From Beijerinckiaceae bacterium (GTDB lineage Bacteria; Pseudomonadota; Alphaproteobacteria; Rhizobiales; Beijerinckiaceae), in assembly GCA_947452455.1 (NCBI GenBank), contig CANGBX010000003.1, forward strand, positions 310,001 through 374,000: a DNA stretch of 64,000 nucleotides, read 5' to 3'. The translations under genes and the position numbers were made by a program. Of the stretch, positions 39,700 through 47,061 are shown piece after piece; within the stretch, counting starts at the first letter, position 1, and each line of letters starts with the position of its first letter. The notes under the pieces were generated by a model. The model had not been told where the DNA came from. It searched no databases and saw only the letters and a list, made by a program, of their open reading frames with translations.

Positions 39700-40953
39700 A
39701 TGCGTTTGATTGGACCCGCCTCCCTCGCTGTTGTGCTTGTATCTGGTCTGGCTCAAGCCGCCGATCTCCCCTCGCGTCGCGCACCTATCTTGGCGCCCGT
39801 ACCTGTGGCCAATTGGGATGGCTTCTATGCCGGAACATTCTTCACCCTAGGCCAAGCGCGATTTGATTCGCGCCAGACAGCGGCCCGCTCGGTCTCCGAC
39901 CTTGGCAGCAATATGGGTGCACTCGCAGGTTATAATTTTCAGCGCGGCCCATGGGTCATGGGCGTCGAGGGCGATCTTGCCTTCAACAAGATGAGCAAAC
40001 GCAATGCTGGCGTGAGCGGCACGCTTGTGGCTCATGATGCGGAGCTTCTCGACACAGTGCATCTGCGTGCGCGCGCTGGTTATGACATGGGTGATTTACT
40101 GCCCTATGCCGCCGCAGGCTTTTCTTACGCACAAGGTGGCGTGCGCGTAGGCGATCAAGGCGCCGTCAAAACCCATCTGGGATTGAACGCGGGTGCCGGT
40201 CTTGATTGGCGTGTGCAATTGCCAATTCTGGGGCGCTCCGTGCTGCGCGCCGAATATGTCTATGATCGCTTCAGCAAAGAAAACTATGCTTATGATCCGG
40301 CAGCCTCACTGACGATGCGCCCCGATGCGCATTTGTTCCGGTTCGCTTTCATCAATGTGCCGAAAGATGATTCATGGCGTGCACCCGCTTTTGATGCGGA
40401 TTGGTCGGGATCCTATGGCGGTTTTCTGACCGGCTTCACAAATGCCCATGTGGAGACAAAGACCGCATCCGCAAGCAAGACATTGAATGCCGATAGCGCT
40501 CTGGGTGGCATTTATGCAGGCCGCAATTTTGTTTTTGCTCGTTGGATTGTAGGTCTCGATAGCGCAGCCATGTTAACGGGCATGAAGGGCACAGGCGTTG
40601 TTCCGGGAACGACTGATACATTGTCCTATCGCAGCTATTATGAAACCAGTTTGCGTGGCCGCGCTGGTTATTCTTTTGGTCGTTTCCTGCCCTTCTTTGC
40701 TGCAGGTATCTCCAAGGGGCGTAGTGAGCAAATGGATCGCACGACTTTATCCAAGCGCGTGAGTGTCTCGACCAATGCGTGGAATATCGGCGCAGGTGTG
40801 GATTACATGCTCACAGAGCGGCTTTCGACTCGCATTGAATATTTGCGTTCAACAAGCTGGAAAGATGTTGATCTGGATTTGAACAGCACATCCATGAGCC
40901 AATCGCGCAGCACAAATATGGTGCGTGCAGGCTTGGCTTGGCACTTTCACTGA
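39700..40953 (+). CDS. outer-membrane protein with two tandem beta-barrel domains
   Basis: 417 residues with a signal peptide (cleavage near AQA, about residue 20). Residues about 38-222 resemble an Omp25/RopB-type eight-stranded barrel, and residues about 234-417 repeat the same pattern. Paired segments are NWDGFYAG / DWSGSYGG, HLRARAGYDMGDLLPY / LRGRAGYSFGRFLPF, and NAGAGLDWR / NIGAGVDYM. The end, VRAGLAWHFH, is an amphipathic strand, though the last residue is His rather than Phe. Function is likely structural or porin-like. ATG 39700 is chosen because it starts the signal peptide. Confidence 0.8.
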   Translation: MRLIGPASLAVVLVSGLAQAADLPSRRAPILAPVPVANWDGFYAGTFFTLGQARFDSRQTAARSVSDLGSNMGALAGYNFQRGPWVMGVEGDLAFNKMSKRNAGVSGTLVAHDAELLDTVHLRARAGYDMGDLLPYAAAGFSYAQGGVRVGDQGAVKTHLGLNAGAGLDWRVQLPILGRSVLRAEYVYDRFSKENYAYDPAASLTMRPDAHLFRFAFINVPKDDSWRAPAFDADWSGSYGGFLTGFTNAHVETKTASASKTLNADSALGGIYAGRNFVFARWIVGLDSAAMLTGMKGTGVVPGTTDTLSYRSYYETSLRGRAGYSFGRFLPFFAAGISKGRSEQMDRTTLSKRVSVSTNAWNIGAGVDYMLTERLSTRIEYLRSTSWKDVDLDLNSTSMSQSRSTNMVRAGLAWHFH

Positions 40954-40957
40954 AAAT

Positions 40958-40987
40958 CAAAAAGCCCGCCAATTGGCGGGCTTTTTT
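40958..40987. terminator. bidirectional terminator between the outer-membrane protein and fabI
   Basis: Stem AAAAGCCCGCC / GGCGGGCTTTTTT with loop AATT lies between the convergent genes. Confidence 0.92.
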
Positions 40988-41001
40988 GTGGGCGGCTGTT
41001 G

Positions 41002-41811
41002 TTAGCCTTCGTCTTTCAAATCTTCAGGCCGCGGCATCGAAATGATGTTGTAGCCGGCGTCAACGAAGTGAACCTCGCCGGTCGTTCCTGCTGACAGATC
41101 AGACAGGAAATAGAGCGCCGAACCGCCGACTTCTTCAATCGACACGCTCTTGCGCAGTGGCGAATGGGCGCGTTGGAAGCTGAACATGGCGCGGGCATCA
41201 CCAATGCCTGCACCTGCAAGCGTGCGGATGGGACCAGCAGAAATCGCATTCACGCGAATACCCTGCGGGCCGAAGTCAGCAGCCAGATAGCGCACGCTGG
41301 CCTCAAGAGCCGCTTTGGCAACGCCCATGACATTGTAATTCGGCATGACGCGTGTGGCGCCGCCATAGGTCAGGGTCAGCAGTGAGCCGCCATTGGGCAT
41401 CATATCCGCGGCGCGCTTCGAGATTTCCGTGAAGGAGAATGCCGAGATCACCATGGCGCGCGAGAAATTCTCGCGCGATGTGTCGGCATAACGGCCTTTC
41501 AGCTCGTTCTTGTCAGCAAAGGCGACGCAATGAACGATGAAGTCGAGCGTCTGCCACTTGGTCTTGAGTGCGGCAAAAACAGCATCGACGCTGGCAATAT
41601 CTTCCACATCGCAAGGCAGAACGATATCGGAGCCCACACTCTCAGCAAGCGGCTTGACGCGCTTGCCCAGAGCCTCGCCCTGATAGGTGAAGGCGAGTTC
41701 CGCACCATGATCTGCGAGTGTCTTGGCAATGCCCCAAGCAATCGAATGGTCATTCGCGACGCCCATAATCAGGCCGCGCTTGCCTTTCATCAATTCACTG
41801 ACTTGGGTCAT
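41002..41811 (-). CDS. fabI: enoyl-ACP reductase (NADH)
   Basis: Last reduction of fatty acid elongation. From ATG 41811 it has 269 residues: GLIMGVANDHSIAWGIAK is the nucleotide-binding start, and Tyr159-x6-Lys166 (YNVMGVAK) is the catalytic pair. A GTG at 41826 overlapping the fabB stop is an alternative start that would couple the two genes. Third gene of the fabA-fabB-fabI operon. Confidence 0.93.
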   Translation of the reverse strand: MTQVSELMKGKRGLIMGVANDHSIAWGIAKTLADHGAELAFTYQGEALGKRVKPLAESVGSDIVLPCDVEDIASVDAVFAALKTKWQTLDFIVHCVAFADKNELKGRYADTSRENFSRAMVISAFSFTEISKRAADMMPNGGSLLTLTYGGATRVMPNYNVMGVAKAALEASVRYLAADFGPQGIRVNAISAGPIRTLAGAGIGDARAMFSFQRAHSPLRKSVSIEEVGGSALYFLSDLSAGTTGEVHFVDAGYNIISMPRPEDLKDEG

Positions 41812-41822
41812 GCCGCTCAGCC

Positions 41823-43046
41823 TCACGCGTCAATATGTTTGAAGACGAGGCTGGCGTTGGTGCCGCCAAAGCCGAAGGAATTCGACAGAACCGTGCCTAG
41901 CGGACGATTGTCGATCCGCTTGCGGATGATGTTCATGTCGGCGAAATCAGGGTCGAGCTCCTGAATATTGGCGCTTTCGCAGATGAACTGATTTTCCATC
42001 ATGATCAGCGAATAGATTGCTTCTTGCACGCCTGCTGCGCCGAGCGAATGGCCAGACAGGGATTTGGTTGCCGAGAGTGGCGGGCATTTGTCGCCCGTGC
42101 CGAAGACTTCGCGCAAAGCTTCGATTTCCTTGGCATCGCCAACCGGTGTCGAAGTCGCATGCGGGTTGATGTAATCAATCGGCGTTTTCACGGTTGCAAG
42201 CGCTTGGCGCATACAACGCATCGCGCCTTCGCCCGACGGGGCAACCATGTCATAGCCGTCAGAGGTTGCACCATAGCCCACGAGTTCGGCGTAGATTTTT
42301 GCGCCGCGTGCTTTGGCATGTTCATATTCTTCAAGCACGAGCACGCCCGCGCCGCCCGCAATTACAAAGCCGTCGCGGTTCTTGTCATAAGCGCGCGACG
42401 CCGTGGCCGGCGTGTCATTGTAAGAAGACGACATGGCGCCCATGGCGTCGAACAGAACGGACATCGTCCAATCGAGTTCTTCGCAGCCGCCAGCAAACAT
42501 CACATCCTGCTTGCCCCATTGGATCATTTCAGCGGCATTGCCGATGCAATGGCTGGAGGTCGCGCAAGCTGATGAGATGGAATAATTCACACCCCTGATT
42601 TTGAACCAAGTGGCGAGTGTTGCAGATGCCGTGGAGGACATGGCCTTGGGCACAGCAAAGGGGCCGACGCGCTTGGGGCCTTTGGTGCGGGTCGTGTCCG
42701 CTGAATCAACGAGCGTGCGTGCGGAAGGACCGCCCGAGCCCATGATGATGCCTGTGCGATCATTGGAAATGTCTTTGTCTTCCAAGCCTGAATCAGCAAT
42801 CGCCTGTTCCATCGCGATGTGATTCCAGCCGGTGCCGCCACCGTGGAAACGCATGGCGCGACGATCAACGACGTCTTCGGCTTTCAACGTCGGCTCGCCA
42901 TGCACTTGCGAGCGGAAGCCGAGTTCCGCGTAAGATTTGGCGTGAATGATGCCGGACTTCGCATCGCGCAGCGAAGCGTAAACTTCCTGCTTGTTGTTGC
43001 CGATGGCGGAAACGATGCCCATGCCGGTGACGACGACACGTCTCAT
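41823..43046 (-). CDS. fabB: 3-oxoacyl-ACP synthase I
   Basis: Elongates acyl-ACP and is needed for unsaturated fatty acids. It has 407 residues. The catalytic set is Cys161 (SACATSSH), His296 (NPHATSTP), Lys328 and His333 ([11 protein letters not shown]), corresponding to E. coli FabB C163, H298, K328, H333. The fabA-fabB pairing supports FabB over FabF. Confidence 0.95.
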   Translation of the reverse strand: MRRVVVTGMGIVSAIGNNKQEVYASLRDAKSGIIHAKSYAELGFRSQVHGEPTLKAEDVVDRRAMRFHGGGTGWNHIAMEQAIADSGLEDKDISNDRTGIIMGSGGPSARTLVDSADTTRTKGPKRVGPFAVPKAMSSTASATLATWFKIRGVNYSISSACATSSHCIGNAAEMIQWGKQDVMFAGGCEELDWTMSVLFDAMGAMSSSYNDTPATASRAYDKNRDGFVIAGGAGVLVLEEYEHAKARGAKIYAELVGYGATSDGYDMVAPSGEGAMRCMRQALATVKTPIDYINPHATSTPVGDAKEIEALREVFGTGDKCPPLSATKSLSGHSLGAAGVQEAIYSLIMMENQFICESANIQELDPDFADMNIIRKRIDNRPLGTVLSNSFGFGGTNASLVFKHIDA

Positions 43047-43122
43047 TGCATTCTCCTGCTCAGGCCCTCAGGCCGGAATGTTCGAAGACATGCGGCCGCA
43101 ACATGCGCGACCGCGAAAGAAA

Positions 43123-43641
43123 TCAGGCTGAAGCTTCAGGCTGGAACAGGCCCACGCGCAGATCTTTAGCCTCATAGATGCGCTTGCCGTCAGCTTCGAG
43201 CCAGCCATCAGCAATGCCCAGCACGAGCTTGCCGCGAAAGACACGCTTGAGATCAATGCCATAGACGACGTTTTTCACGTTCGGCAAAACCTGATCGACG
43301 AATTTCACTTCGCCAACACCGAGGGCACGTCCACGTCCGGGCGAACCAAGCCAACCCAGATAAAAACCAACAAGCTGCCACATGGCATCAAGGCCAAGGC
43401 AGCCAGGCATCACAGGATCGCCTTTGAAGTGGCAATCGAAGAACCAGAGATCGGGTCGCACATCGAGTTCGGCGCGGATCACGCCTTTGCCATATGCGCC
43501 GCCCTCTTCGGAGATCTGGGCGATACGATCAAACATCAGCATAGGTGGTAACGGTAGCTGGGCATTGCCCTGACCGAATAATTCACCACGGCCGCAGGCC
43601 AGCAGGTCTTCATAAGAGAAGCTCGAGCGCCGTTCGCCCAT
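43123..43641 (-). CDS. fabA: 3-hydroxydecanoyl-ACP dehydratase/isomerase
   Basis: Introduces the double bond of unsaturated fatty acids at the C10 stage. It has 172 residues with the active-site pair His71 ([14 protein letters not shown]) and Asp85 (LGLDAMWQL), matching H70/D84 of E. coli. It is first in the fabABI operon and diverges from irr, an order frequent in Hyphomicrobiales. Confidence 0.95.
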   Translation of the reverse strand: MGERRSSFSYEDLLACGRGELFGQGNAQLPLPPMLMFDRIAQISEEGGAYGKGVIRAELDVRPDLWFFDCHFKGDPVMPGCLGLDAMWQLVGFYLGWLGSPGRGRALGVGEVKFVDQVLPNVKNVVYGIDLKRVFRGKLVLGIADGWLEADGKRIYEAKDLRVGLFQPEASA

Positions 43642-43767
43642 CTCGTACCTTCCATCGTCCCAATCGGGGCCGCGCCCCTTGCAAGCGGCCTTCTAGCACA
43701 GGCACTTGCCCGCCGGAAAGCAAAAGCAGGGGCAATTGGCCTCCATCTATCGGAGAAAGCGAGAAGT

Positions 43768-43796
43768 TGCCGCCGGGGCCGCAATTTCTTATAATG
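43768..43796 (+). promoter_or_regulatory. sigma-70-type promoter for irr
   Basis: TTGCCG (43768-43773) and a perfect TATAAT (43791-43796) are spaced by 17 bases, giving a leader of about 60 bases before the irr ATG. Confidence 0.65.
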
Positions 43797-43864
43797 TCGG
43801 ACTAAGGCCCCTAGGCCGCCCTTTCGGGTAAGCTTGGCGGGCGCCTTCCAGACCCTTGGATACC

Positions 43865-44350
43865 ATGCCACGATTGGCCGCTCAGACCCCGACCAGCCTG
43901 CCCATTGCCCGCCCCAAGGTGGTGAGCGATGCCATGGCCGGCTGCCCGGTCCATGAATTGCGGTCCAAGCTGCGCCGTTCGGGCCTTCGCCCGACCCGCC
44001 AGCGCGTGGCTCTTGGCTGGCTGCTCTTTGCCAAGGGCGACCGCCATATCACGGCTGAGCGTCTCTATGAGGAGGCGACGGGTTCGCGCGTCGCCATTTC
44101 TCTGGCGACCGTCTACAACACGCTTCACCAGTTCACGCTGGCTGGTCTTTTGCGTGAAATCTCGGTGGATGGGTCAAAGACCTATTTCGACACCAATACG
44201 TCGAAGCATCATCACTTCCTGATCGAAGAAACCAACCAGCTTGTCGATATTCCTGACAATCTGGTGCGGATTCTCGACCTGCCGGATCCTCTGGAAGGTA
44301 TGGAAGTCGCAAGCGTGGACGTCGTCGTCCGCTTGCGCAAAAAGCGCTGA
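43865..44350 (+). CDS. irr: iron response regulator Irr (Fur family)
   Basis: Fur-superfamily repressor/activator that in rhizobia senses heme status and is degraded when heme binds. It has 161 residues. A heme regulatory Cys-Pro motif is at Cys27-Pro28 with His30 nearby (AGCPVHELR), and the His cluster is at 115-117 (SKHHHFLI). The winged helix holds ISLATVYNTLHQF. A TTG nine bases earlier is an alternative start. It controls iron genes elsewhere; no target is next to it. Confidence 0.93.
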   Translation: MPRLAAQTPTSLPIARPKVVSDAMAGCPVHELRSKLRRSGLRPTRQRVALGWLLFAKGDRHITAERLYEEATGSRVAISLATVYNTLHQFTLAGLLREISVDGSKTYFDTNTSKHHHFLIEETNQLVDIPDNLVRILDLPDPLEGMEVASVDVVVRLRKKR

Positions 44351-44360
44351 TTTTAGCGGC

Positions 44361-44939
44361 TTAATCGAATTTATCGCCCGGATAGACGCCCCACAGCACG
44401 GATTGCTGGATGAAGCCGTCATAGCCCTCGCCCGAAATGCGGCACCATGTGCCATCGCATTTGCGGATGCCGCCTTGCACGCCTGATTGAAGCTTGGCTG
44501 CAACGCTGGCGCCTTCGATCGGCTTGGCGAAAATCGGAAAGACTTCGCCACGCTTCCATGGCGCCACGAGCGCTGTTCGCTTGCCCGACAGCAGGGATTG
44601 CAGAACCCAGCCTTCCGTCCCCTCCGCATCGCGGATGCGTCGCCAATTATCAAATTCAGCGGTGATTTCGACGGGGAGCCCGGCGCGCTGGAACACCCAG
44701 CTCGTCCGGTGATCTTTGGATGGGCCTTCACGCAAATTCACACGGTCAGACTTTAGGCTGACGTAACGCGGGATGGGGAGGCCTGTGGACTGGCCCGTTT
44801 GCGCCTGCGCCCAAGCCGAAAGGGGCGCAAAAATCAGGGCTGAGACAGCCATCGCAACAATGCGGTGAGCGCGATTCGTCAGCCTTTTGCAGGACTTTCT
44901 ATCGATTCGCCCCGTTTTTTGCGCATAAATATCGGTCAT
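44361..44939 (-). CDS. exported SH3-domain protein
   Basis: Periplasmic protein of about 192 residues with a signal sequence (about residues 22-45, ending AWAQAQ). Two bacterial SH3-like units follow: RVNLREGPSKDHRTSWVFQRAG with GWVLQSLL, and a second with WCRISGEGYDGFIQQS. Such proteins bind cell-wall peptides or act as accessory factors. The start is uncertain; ATG 44939 with GAGAG upstream is preferred over 44966. It converges with irr. Confidence 0.75.
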   Translation of the reverse strand: MTDIYAQKTGRIDRKSCKRLTNRAHRIVAMAVSALIFAPLSAWAQAQTGQSTGLPIPRYVSLKSDRVNLREGPSKDHRTSWVFQRAGLPVEITAEFDNWRRIRDAEGTEGWVLQSLLSGKRTALVAPWKRGEVFPIFAKPIEGASVAAKLQSGVQGGIRKCDGTWCRISGEGYDGFIQQSVLWGVYPGDKFD

Positions 44940-45039
44940 CTTTGCTCTCAGGAGACGTTGGTTCATGCGGAGCGCCGGATCGGCTGCCGACACGTGCCTG
45001 TGTCTCGCTCATTCTTGTCTTTGTCAGGGCATCTGTTAG

Positions 45040-45074
45040 AGAGGCTTTGGCCCGATCAAAAGGCCCAAGCCTCT
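45040..45074. repeat. long inverted repeat before the 2-hydroxyacid dehydrogenase
   Basis: AGAGGCTT (45040-45047) pairs with AAGCCTCT (45067-45074), continuing after one mismatch with GGCC / GGCC around the loop CGATCAAAA. It lies in the 254-base region between divergent genes and could be an operator or a terminator-like element; no T-run follows on either side. Confidence 0.5.
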
Positions 45075-45193
45075 AAACACTGTTGCTTTGCGCCGATTAA
45101 GCGCCGACGGCGTTAATGGATGGTGAAAAGCGGATAAATCCGTCAAACTTTCCAATACGTAGTGGATGTTCGAATGAGCTCGGGACGAACGGC

Positions 45194-46189
45194 ATGACCA
45201 AGAAAAAGCCCTTGGTGGTTGTGACGCGCAAATTGCCGGACGTTGTTGAAACGCGCATGTGCGAATTGTTCGACACGCGCCTGAACATTGCCGACAAACC
45301 CATGTCGCCGGCCGAATTGGCCGAGGCCATGCGCACCGCTGACGTTCTGGTGCCGACTGTGACAGACCGTATCGATGCAGGCCTGATTGCACAGGCTGGC
45401 GACAATATGAAACTCATCGCCAATTTCGGGAACGGCGTCGATAATATCGACGTCACTGCCGCTTTGCGCCGTGGTCTCACCGTCACCAATACGCCCGGTG
45501 TTTTGACCGAAGATACGGCCGATATGACTTTGGCCTTGATTTTGGCCGTTGCACGCCGCGTTGCGGAAGGCGCCGCTGTTATTCCCGCAGGTGAATGGGA
45601 AGGCTGGTCACCGACTTGGATGCTGGGCCGCCGTATCACCGGCAAGCGTCTTGGCATTGTCGGCATGGGCCGCATCGGTCAAGCGGTGGCGCGACGCGCA
45701 GCCGCTTTTGGCTTGTCGATCCATTATCACAATCGCCGTCGTGTTTCGGCCGCTGTCGAAGAAAGCCTGCAAGCAACCTATTGGGAATCGCTTGATCAAA
45801 TGCTGGCCCGCATGGACGTGATTTCCGTCAATTGTCCGCACACACCGGCCACCTATCATCTCTTGTCGGCACGCCGCCTGAAGATGTTGCAGCCCCACGC
45901 CATTGTTGTGAACACGGCACGCGGCGAAATCATCGATGAAAATGCTTTGGCGCGCATGTTGGAGGCCGGTGAGATTGCTGGCGCTGGCCTTGACGTGTTC
46001 GAGCATGAGCCCGCCGTCTCGCCCAAACTCGTCAAACTTGCCAAAGCCGGCAAAGTCACGCTGCTTCCGCATATGAGCTCCGCGACCCATGAAGGCCGCA
46101 TCGATATGGGCGAGAAAGTCATCATCAATGTGAAGACCTTCCTCGACGGGCACCGCCCGCCCGATCGCGTTCTTCCCAGCATGCTCTGA
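45194..46189 (+). CDS. D-isomer-specific 2-hydroxyacid dehydrogenase
   Basis: NAD(P)H-dependent reductase of glyoxylate, hydroxypyruvate or related oxo-acids, 331 residues. The Rossmann motif is GIVGMGRIG; catalytic residues are the Arg in NTARGEIID, the Glu in GLDVFEHEP and the His in LPHMSSATHE. It resembles GyaR/GhrB-type enzymes. ATG 45194 gives the family N-terminus. It stands alone, so the substrate is not known. Confidence 0.87.
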   Translation: MTKKKPLVVVTRKLPDVVETRMCELFDTRLNIADKPMSPAELAEAMRTADVLVPTVTDRIDAGLIAQAGDNMKLIANFGNGVDNIDVTAALRRGLTVTNTPGVLTEDTADMTLALILAVARRVAEGAAVIPAGEWEGWSPTWMLGRRITGKRLGIVGMGRIGQAVARRAAAFGLSIHYHNRRRVSAAVEESLQATYWESLDQMLARMDVISVNCPHTPATYHLLSARRLKMLQPHAIVVNTARGEIIDENALARMLEAGEIAGAGLDVFEHEPAVSPKLVKLAKAGKVTLLPHMSSATHEGRIDMGEKVIINVKTFLDGHRPPDRVLPSML

Positions 46190-46230
46190 AGCCCCTGATT
46201 TCAAGCCACTTTCGGACTGGCTAAGAGCCC

Positions 46231-46258
46231 CTTGAACCGCTGCGCGGCATCCCCATAT
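46231..46258 (+). promoter_or_regulatory. sigma-32 (RpoH)-type heat-shock promoter
   Basis: CTTGAA (46231-46236) and CCATAT (46253-46258, within CCCCATATC) are spaced by 16 bases, matching the RpoH pattern CTTGAA...CCCCATAT, 58 bases before hsp20. Confidence 0.6.
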
Positions 46259-46292
46259 CTTTTGGCGTGGATGCCGTAAGGGTCCGTTCTCC

Positions 46293-46313
46293 CGAAGTGC
46301 CTGAAGGGCTTCG
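46293..46313 (+). promoter_or_regulatory. possible RNA thermometer over the hsp20 ribosome binding site
   Basis: CGAAG (46293-46297) pairs with CTTCG (46309-46313); inside, CC pairs with GG of the ribosome binding sequence GAAGGG, with a TGAA loop and a G-G mismatch. The start codon lies at 46316. The shape resembles ROSE-type thermometers of rhizobial small heat-shock genes, but it is short. Confidence 0.4.
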
Positions 46314-46315
46314 CC

Positions 46316-46744
46316 ATGTCTCGCGTTCCTAATTTGAACTCGCCGTTTCTGCTTGGCTTTGATGATATTGAGCGCGCGCTCGATCGCGTCACGCGCTCCA
46401 CATCGGACGGCTATCCGCCCTATAATATCGAGCGTCTGCGCCGCACCGAGAGCGAGCCTGAGCGCCTGCGCATCACGCTGGCAGTTGCCGGTTTCACGTC
46501 TGATGAGCTCGACGTCACTTTGGAAGAGCGCCAGCTCGTCATTCGCGGACGACAGGTCGATGATGCAGAGCGCGAATATCTGCATCGCGGCATCGCTGCT
46601 CGCCAATTCCAGCGCGCATTTCTTTTGGCTGAAGGCATGGAAGTTCTCGGCGCAGATTTGAAAAACGGTCTGCTCTGTGTCGATCTTGCGCGACCAGAGC
46701 CGGAGCGCATCGTCAGGAAAATTGGAATTTTAGTGAAGGACTAA
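46316..46744 (+). CDS. small heat-shock protein, Hsp20/alpha-crystallin family
   Basis: ATP-independent holdase that keeps unfolding proteins soluble. It has 142 residues; the alpha-crystallin domain spans about 34-130 (YNIERLRRTESEPERLRITLAVAGF...), resembling IbpA-type class A proteins. The C-terminal IxI-like element is weak (KIGIL). It forms a pair with a DUF1150 gene and lies behind a heat-shock promoter. Confidence 0.92.
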   Translation: MSRVPNLNSPFLLGFDDIERALDRVTRSTSDGYPPYNIERLRRTESEPERLRITLAVAGFTSDELDVTLEERQLVIRGRQVDDAEREYLHRGIAARQFQRAFLLAEGMEVLGADLKNGLLCVDLARPEPERIVRKIGILVKD

Positions 46745-46766
46745 AATGTCTTCATTGAAATATGCG

Positions 46767-46780
46767 GGTCCCATGGGACC
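46767..46780. repeat. 14-bp perfect palindrome between hsp20 and the DUF1150 gene
   Basis: GGTCCCATGGGACC occurs 17 bases before the DUF1150 start. It can fold into a short hairpin upstream of the ribosome binding site AAGGAG. Confidence 0.5.
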
Positions 46781-46797
46781 GCGAAAGGAGCCTAAAA

Positions 46798-47061
46798 ATG
46801 ATCACCGATGACAAGACGAAGAGCATGTCTTTGACGCCGGAACAATTTGCCCATCTGGGTGACGGCGCGGTCGCCTACGTGAAAGCCATGCGCTCGGAAG
46901 AGGTGATGCGTCTCTTTCCGCAGGCACCAAAAATTCAGCCCGGCTTGCAGCTCTTTGCCCTGCTCAGCGCAACGGGCACGCCTATCGTTTTGACCGATTC
47001 ACGCGATGCGGCTGTGGCCAATGCTTGGGAACATGATTTGCAGACGGTGAGCCTGCACTAA
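46798..47061 (+). CDS. DUF1150 family protein
   Basis: Small alphaproteobacterial protein of 87 residues, found commonly after hsp20 genes; function unknown. The segment TGTPIVLTDSRDAAVANAWEHDL is typical. ATG 46798 follows AAGGAG at 8-base spacing. Its 3' end overlaps that of the convergent mrcA. Confidence 0.82.
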   Translation: MITDDKTKSMSLTPEQFAHLGDGAVAYVKAMRSEEVMRLFPQAPKIQPGLQLFALLSATGTPIVLTDSRDAAVANAWEHDLQTVSLH

